Below, in pieces: positions 59,239 through 64,000 of a DNA stretch of 64,000 bases. A program made the translations under genes and the position numbers. Numbering within the stretch: position 1 is the stretch's first letter; every line of letters starts with the position of its first letter. Source of the DNA: Paraglaciecola hydrolytica (GTDB taxonomy: Bacteria > Pseudomonadota > Gammaproteobacteria > Enterobacterales > Alteromonadaceae); assembly GCF_001565895.1 (NCBI RefSeq), contig NZ_LSNE01000005.1, forward strand, positions 758,665 through 822,664, written 5' to 3'. The notes below the pieces were generated by a model, which was not told the DNA's origin, did not search any database, and saw only the letters and a program-made list of their open reading frames with translations.

Positions 59239-60039
59239 TTACGAGCGGTAAATTCGTCTGCCTAGACCAATCAACGCCAACACAGATAACCAAGCAAAAG
59301 AACCACCACCACCTGAATCTGAACCAGAATTAGAGCCACCATTGTTTGAACTATTAATTAGGGTATTGTTGGCCGGTACTATCTCAGGGTGTGTAGCAAC
59401 CGTGGCATCAATGATCACAATATCAGAAATAATTACTAAATTATTTTCTGTTACCGCAACGTTATTGTTTGCATCGGCTGTGGTGTAATTGCGAATAGGA
59501 ATACTAGCTAAAGCTCCGCCGGCATTAAAACGATTAACTGCAGCAATAGCATCAACCACTTGCATACCATCACCTATTACCTGCCCAAACACGGTGAATC
59601 CACCATTTTGCACATCGAGATTAGCGCTGTTATTAGCCAAACTAAAAAACCACTGTGAGGTTGCACTGTTAACACTGCCACCTAGTTTTGCCATCGCAAT
59701 AGTACCGCGTAAATTTGATAACTTAGGTTCATTTTGCACTGGTGTGCCCGTAGCAACTGAATCCAACTCAGGAAATTTACCGCTGTAATTAAATCCACCA
59801 GCTTGTACAACAAAGTTAGACTCAACTCTATGCACTACATTGTTCACATAAGCACCTGAGTTCACATAGCTTAAGAAGTTAGCCACGGTTTTTGGGGTAG
59901 TGTTATCAAATAAATTAACCTGAATAGGTCCTAAAGATGTTCTGATCTCAACCACTGTGGCATGGCTGAAACTACTGACAAGGGAAAAGGCCAACAAAGA
60001 GCCGGTAAGTAAGGTTTTAACAGATGATTTTTTAATCAT
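59239..60039 (-). CDS. Cyclophilin-type peptidyl-prolyl isomerase with GlyGly-CTERM anchor
   Basis: 266 residues. Signal peptide (about 1-27); cyclophilin domain about 30-200 with FLSYVNSGAYVNNVVHRVESNFVVQAGGFNYSG (the FHRxxxxFxxQGG active-site region), TSQWFFSLANNSANLD and FTVFGQVIGDGMQVVDAI. The C terminus is a Gly/Ser-rich linker (SNNGGSNSGSDSGGGG), one hydrophobic helix and a basic tail GRRIYRS, the GlyGly-CTERM signal cut by rhombosortase. Predicted cell-surface or secreted isomerase via the type II system. Confidence 0.9.
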   Translation of the reverse strand: MIKKSSVKTLLTGSLLAFSLVSSFSHATVVEIRTSLGPIQVNLFDNTTPKTVANFLSYVNSGAYVNNVVHRVESNFVVQAGGFNYSGKFPELDSVATGTPVQNEPKLSNLRGTIAMAKLGGSVNSATSQWFFSLANNSANLDVQNGGFTVFGQVIGDGMQVVDAIAAVNRFNAGGALASIPIRNYTTADANNNVAVTENNLVIISDIVIIDATVATHPEIVPANNTLINSSNNGGSNSGSDSGGGGSFAWLSVLALIGLGRRIYRS

Positions 60040-60148
60040 AATATTACTACGTTAATTAAATAAGTTGGGCAGGATAAAGTAACTGCACCGATAAAAAAAG
60101 CCGCGTGTTGTATCAAATTGCAATCGCGGCTTAGACCTCAGACTTAGT

Positions 60149-61201
60149 TTAAAACGGAACTGGAAACTCCCTCAGTACTAAGTTGATATCTGACTTGGCT
60201 TTAGGTGATAGGGTCATGGCAAAAGCTGCAATATTTTCTTTTAACTGCTCCATCGATGTGGCACCGATAATGGTTGAAGTAACCCCTTCAATCTGATTAC
60301 ACCAGATTAGCGCAAGTTGTGAGGGAGTAATGTTGTGACTCTGGGCTACATCCACATAACGACTAATAGCCTGTTGACTCAGAGGGGTATTACGAAAGAT
60401 GCCCTGGCGCTGCTCAAAGCTCCAGCGGCTACCCGCTGGTACTTGATTATTCAAGTACTTACCACTGAGCGCGCCGCCCGCCAAGGGAGACCAAGGCAGA
60501 TAAGCGATATCTTCCCGTACACAGTTTTCAATCAGATACGGCCAATCTTTAGCATGCAACAGACTAAATTCATTTTGGATCGAGACCATTTTAGGCAAGC
60601 TGTGTTTTTCACTGAGCTGCAAATACGTATTGATGCCCCAAGGGGTATCATCCGACAAACCACAAAAACGAATTTTTCCGGCTTGGATACACAGTTCCAG
60701 CGCTTGCAGTATTTCTAACATTTGCTGTTTTTCGGTGGCAGTTTCAGTTTGCGAAAACGAGATCCTACCGGGCCAGTGTTTGGCAAAATGTGGTGATACC
60801 CGATTAGGCCAATGCAACTGGAATAAATCGATATAATCCGTTTGCAGGCGTTTAAGTGAAGCATCCACAGCCTGAATGATCGATTCACCACTAATGAGTG
60901 AGGCTTCACGTATATAGGACAAACCTGAACCCGCAATTTTGGTGGCTAAGACAAACTCTTTACGCCGAGTCGGGTTAGCGGCTATCCAATTGCCTATGAT
61001 GGTTTCTGTACCACCATAGGTCTTGCCTGATGGCGGTACGGGGTACATCTCAGCCGTATCAATAAAGTTAATGCCTTGCGCCAAAGCATATTCAATTTGT
61101 TGATTGGCATCTTGCTGATTATTTTGAATTCCCCAGGTCATGCTACCTAAACACACCCGTGATACCTGTTCTTGGCTAGAACCTAATGGTGAATATTGCA
61201 T
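60149..61201 (-). CDS. tas: Tas-like NADP(H)-dependent aldo/keto reductase
   Basis: 350 residues, close to E. coli Tas (346), with MQYSPLGSSQEQVSRVCLGSMTWG start, FIDTAEMYPVPP (catalytic Asp/Tyr), TKIAG (Lys), SLKRLQTDYIDLFQLHWPNR (His) and GVTSTIIGATSMEQLKENI at the cofactor phosphate site. The EMYPVPP motif is typical of Tas. Physiological substrate unclear. Single minus strand gene. Confidence 0.88.
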   Translation of the reverse strand: MQYSPLGSSQEQVSRVCLGSMTWGIQNNQQDANQQIEYALAQGINFIDTAEMYPVPPSGKTYGGTETIIGNWIAANPTRRKEFVLATKIAGSGLSYIREASLISGESIIQAVDASLKRLQTDYIDLFQLHWPNRVSPHFAKHWPGRISFSQTETATEKQQMLEILQALELCIQAGKIRFCGLSDDTPWGINTYLQLSEKHSLPKMVSIQNEFSLLHAKDWPYLIENCVREDIAYLPWSPLAGGALSGKYLNNQVPAGSRWSFEQRQGIFRNTPLSQQAISRYVDVAQSHNITPSQLALIWCNQIEGVTSTIIGATSMEQLKENIAAFAMTLSPKAKSDINLVLREFPVPF

Positions 61202-61411
61202 TTTTGCTCCTGTAAAAAACTTTGTATTCTAAAATGTAAGAGTCATTAGCTTTTTGTGGCTTGGCATACAGCAGAATGTATTTGATCTGACAACACTGCT
61301 GGTATATTGATTTAACAAAGTCAGCAACCTCAATTTGTAGCTAATCTAACACAGCTCACATTTCATCGCTGCTTTGAAACTGCCAAACCACAGCATAAGG
61401 ACAATAGCACT

Positions 61412-61885
61412 ATGCCTAAATCTACCCTAAGCCACATTTTATATGCACTTTTTTGTATTAGCCTGACCACCGAAGTTTACGCCCAAACCTCTGAAAATAA
61501 CTATGACGCAGAACTTGCTGCCGCGTTGGGCGCCGATGACTACGGCATGAAGTCCTATGTCTTAGTAATTTTAGTGACTGGCGATGCCAAAATCACTGAT
61601 GAAAAACAACGTAATGAATTATTCCGTGGGCATTTTGCCAATATGTCTCGCCTCGCTAAAGATAATATTCTTGTGGTAGCGGGGCCTTTAATGAAGGCTG
61701 AGCCGAAACGCGGTTTGTTTATACTCAATGTCTCTACAGTTGAAGAAGCCGAAGCTTTAGTTAAAACCGATCCTGCCGTACAAGCTGGCATTTTTACTTA
61801 TGAACTCAGTGCGCTTTATAGTTCAGCGGCTTTAATGCAGGTGGGAGAAATCCACAGCAGTATTCAAAAATTAACGATTGAATAG
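61412..61885 (+). CDS. Exported YciI-like domain protein
   Basis: 157 residues. A signal peptide (about 1-25, ending VYA) precedes a YciI-type ferredoxin-like domain: GHFANMSRLAKDNILVVAGPLMKAEPKRGLFILNVSTVEEAEALVKTDPAVQAGIFTYEL, with the catalytic-type His and the DPAVQAG loop. YciI proteins are normally cytoplasmic, so secretion is somewhat unusual. Function unknown. Confidence 0.78.
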   Translation: MPKSTLSHILYALFCISLTTEVYAQTSENNYDAELAAALGADDYGMKSYVLVILVTGDAKITDEKQRNELFRGHFANMSRLAKDNILVVAGPLMKAEPKRGLFILNVSTVEEAEALVKTDPAVQAGIFTYELSALYSSAALMQVGEIHSSIQKLTIE

Positions 61886-61918
61886 TCACTTTTAAGACAG
61901 AACAACATTAAATCGCCA

Positions 61919-61953
61919 TAAAAAAGCCAGTGCTTTAACGCAACTGGCTTTTT
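61919..61953. terminator. Bidirectional terminator between YciI-like gene and fklB
   Basis: AAAAAGCCAG (61921-61930) pairs with CTGGCTTTTT (61944-61953), 13-nt loop; A-run on one side and T-run on the other serve both converging genes. Confidence 0.88.
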
Positions 61954-61986
61954 CGTAACAAGGTAAAACCTGAGTGTTGTATTGGT

Positions 61987-62607
61987 TTAAGCCACAATAT
62001 CCAACAACTCAACGTCAAATACCAAAGTACTGAATGGTCCTATAGCACCACCCGCACCTTGCTCACCGTAAGCAAGACTATAAGGTACATGTAGACGCCA
62101 TTTAGAACCTACCGGCATTAATTGTAGGGCTTCAGTCCAACCTTTAATTACGCCATTAACTGGGAACTCAGCTGGCTCACCACGATTGTAAGAGCTGTCA
62201 AAAACACTGCCATCAATCAAGGTACCATGATAATGAGTACGCACTGTTGAAGTAGCTGTAGGCTTGTCGCCTGCGCCCGCAGTCAGGATTTCATATTGTA
62301 AACCGCTGGCTGTTACAGTGATGCCATCACGTTTAGCATTTTCAGCCAAATAAGCTTCGCCCTGAGCAACGTTTTCTTTAAACTTTTCAGACTTGGCAGC
62401 CTGCATTTTTTTATGAATTTCGTTGAAGGCTTTACCCAAGGTATCGTTATCAACCTGAGCGGCTAATTGGTTAAACGCATCGGCTAAACCAGCCTGCACC
62501 GCTGCGATATCTAGGCCTTCAAAAGGATTAGCACGTAATTGCTCGCCCATTTGTAAACCAATGCCGTAACTCGCTTGAGATTCCACTGTCGAAAATTTAT
62601 CTGTCAC
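61987..62607 (-). CDS. fklB: FKBP-type peptidyl-prolyl isomerase FklB
   Basis: 206 residues, as in E. coli FklB (FKBP22). The N-terminal helical dimerisation domain (about 1-90) starts ESQASYGIGLQMGEQL. The FKBP domain has VRTHYHGTLIDGSVFDSSYNRGEP, PVNGVIKGWTEALQLMPVGSKWRLHVPYSLAYGEQGAGG and LVFDVELLDI. No signal peptide, so cytoplasmic. Divergent from ppc. Confidence 0.95.
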   Translation of the reverse strand: MTDKFSTVESQASYGIGLQMGEQLRANPFEGLDIAAVQAGLADAFNQLAAQVDNDTLGKAFNEIHKKMQAAKSEKFKENVAQGEAYLAENAKRDGITVTASGLQYEILTAGAGDKPTATSTVRTHYHGTLIDGSVFDSSYNRGEPAEFPVNGVIKGWTEALQLMPVGSKWRLHVPYSLAYGEQGAGGAIGPFSTLVFDVELLDIVA

Positions 62608-62776
62608 ATTAACTCCTGATTGATGAAAAGAGTAATTCTGTCGGCCGAATTTGAGCTGTAACCAGAATCACCAGAAATAAAAGCGTCGGAGTATATCATA
62701 TCTTTAGATTGGCTTAGACAAATACCCTGCACATTAGTATCTTATAGCATTGTATAAACGCCTAAAGGAGATAAAT

Positions 62777-64000
62777 GTGCCACATACTCTTGATTCTCAA
62801 TTGACAGAAACCGTCCGATATTTAGGGGCGACCTTGGGTGACACAATTCGGGATCAACTAGGCGAAGAATGGTTGCAACGTATTGAAACCATTCGCAAAG
62901 ACGGCCGTAAGGCTTATCAGGGTAATGACGACTGTGCAGTTCGCCTAAAATCATTGTTTGCCGAACTAGGTAATGATGAGCTACTAACGATTGGCCGCGC
63001 TTTCTCGCAATTTTTGAACCTAGCTAATATTGCTGAGCAAGAATTTAACAGCAATAACAATGCTGATGATCCCATTGAAAGCCTATTCAGCCATTTAGAC
63101 AATGCCAATGTCAACGCGGCTACTTTTGCAGAAGCATTACAACAACTGCATATCGAACTTGTACTAACGGCTCATCCAACCGAAGTAACACGCCGTACAC
63201 TTATTCACAAACACAGTGAACTAGCTAAATGTTTAAGTAATATTCACTCTACTGGTTTAAGCGCCGCGCAGCGTCATGCAGTTGAAACACGTATTTCCGA
63301 GCTGATCAGTCAAGCTTGGCACACTGAAGAAATTCGTACGGTTAGACCTACGCCGGTAGATGAAGCACGGTGGGGCTTTTCGGTTATCGAAAACTCCTTG
63401 TGGGACGCAGTGCCAGAATTTATCCGCGAGTTAGATCAACGTTTTCTCACTAAGTATGACCAAGCAGTTCCGCTTGATGCACGCTTGGTTAGCATCGGCT
63501 CGTGGATGGGTGGTGACCGAGATGGCAACCCTTTTGTAACATCAAAAGTGACCGAACAAGTGCTTTTGCTTGCGCGCAAACGTGCGGCTAAATTGTTTGC
63601 TCAGGATCTTGATATTCTGCAAACCGAATTATCCATGAGTGATTGCAATGATGAACTCAGAGCCCTAGTGGGTGATGTGTTAGAGCCTTACCGCGCTTTA
63701 CTAAGACCTTTATTAAACAAACTTAGAAAGACCCAAGAAGGCATCATCGAAGTACTAGGCGGAGGTCAGGCCGCAACCTTGGCTAATGCGCAGGATTGGG
63801 TCAGTAGTAATGAAGAGCTATTAGAGCCTTTAATGGCTTGTTATCGCTCACTTAATGCTTGTGGCATGCAGGTCATCGCTCGCGGACATTTGTTAAATAC
63901 CATTAGACGTGTACATTGTTTTGGTATTCATTTACTTAAATTAGATGTGCGCCAGGATTCTGAGCGCCACGCTGATGTCTTTGCCGAATTAACCCGTTAT
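62777..64000 (+). CDS. ppc: Phosphoenolpyruvate carboxylase, 5' part
   Basis: Carboxylates PEP to oxaloacetate, refilling the TCA cycle. The visible 408 codons run off the window end. The start is GTG 62777 with AAGGAG 6 nt upstream; the ATG at 62775 is in another frame and unproductive. Recognisable are the N-terminal GRAFSQFLNLANIAEQEF, catalytic His motif IELVLTAHPTEVTRRTL, GSWMGGDRDGNPFVT and LLKLDVRQDSERHADVFAEL. Divergent from fklB, as the full enzyme is about 880 residues, over half lies outside. Confidence 0.96.
   Translation, partial: MPHTLDSQLTETVRYLGATLGDTIRDQLGEEWLQRIETIRKDGRKAYQGNDDCAVRLKSLFAELGNDELLTIGRAFSQFLNLANIAEQEFNSNNNADDPIESLFSHLDNANVNAATFAEALQQLHIELVLTAHPTEVTRRTLIHKHSELAKCLSNIHSTGLSAAQRHAVETRISELISQAWHTEEIRTVRPTPVDEARWGFSVIENSLWDAVPEFIRELDQRFLTKYDQAVPLDARLVSIGSWMGGDRDGNPFVTSKVTEQVLLLARKRAAKLFAQDLDILQTELSMSDCNDELRALVGDVLEPYRALLRPLLNKLRKTQEGIIEVLGGGQAATLANAQDWVSSNEELLEPLMACYRSLNACGMQVIARGHLLNTIRRVHCFGIHLLKLDVRQDSERHADVFAELTRY

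Overview
The window reads as chromosome of a marine gammaproteobacterium, most likely an alteromonad (Alteromonadaceae, Paraglaciecola/Glaciecola-like). This is inferred from protein resemblance to Shewanella, Vibrio and E. coli homologues (FadH, FklB, Tas, Ppc, a second EF-G, an S10 operon in E. coli order), AT-leaning base composition and a GlyGly-CTERM surface protein. No rRNA, tRNA, CRISPR array, insertion sequence or prophage was seen.

Layout. (1) 0-5.4 kb is housekeeping: the 3' end of purU, a small exported beta-rich protein, an aldo/keto reductase, an M3 peptidase lipoprotein (dcp type) and a one-domain PqiA protein. (2) 5.5-37.2 kb is one large pigment cluster. Its left arm (5.5-15.9 kb, mainly +) has a TetR regulator, a methyltransferase, an ABC exporter, an acyl carrier protein, a ketosynthase with a degenerate ketosynthase partner, the dialkylresorcinol pair darA/darB, a small helix-turn-helix protein and a BtrH-type protein. 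The central arm (15.9-28.6 kb, -) is an aryl polyene set: KS-dehydratase-ketoreductase-KS in the ApeO-P-Q-R order, a halogenase-like flavoprotein, thioesterase, aromatic amino acid ammonia-lyase, acyltransferase, glycosyltransferase, ApeI dehydratase, ApeH AMP-ligase, two ACPs, a chain-length-factor-like protein and a phosphopantetheinyl transferase. The right arm (28.7-37.2 kb, +) holds fadH, an acyltransferase, another ACP, and the membrane and envelope proteins (ApeG, LolA-like, MMPL exporter, DUF3261 lipoprotein, OmpV-like). Together these could make an aryl polyene acid from a cinnamate-type starter and couple it to a dialkylresorcinol, a flexirubin/arcuflavin-type hybrid, possibly halogenated.

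(3) 37.3-42.5 kb is the S10 ribosomal protein operon (rpsJ to rpsQ, -), with a strong promoter and an attenuator-like leader. The spc operon that normally follows it is replaced by the pigment cluster. (4) 42.5-47.5 kb holds a PerM-type permease, an exported protein and an orphan GspE/PilB-like ATPase with an N-terminal GAF domain.

(5) 47.6-51.9 kb (-) is the most interesting locus: a split borosin system. A SonM-like peptide backbone alpha-N-methyltransferase is followed by a 67-residue SonA-like precursor and, only 3 nt downstream, a 1087-residue hybrid histidine kinase with an N-terminal TPR-like sensor. This links a backbone-N-methylated peptide to phosphorelay signalling.

(6) 52.2-64 kb contains a TolB-propeller amidohydrolase, a diguanylate cyclase, a second EF-G (fusA2 type), a GlyGly-CTERM cyclophilin, a Tas-like aldo/keto reductase, a YciI-like protein, fklB and the 5' part of ppc, which runs off the window end.
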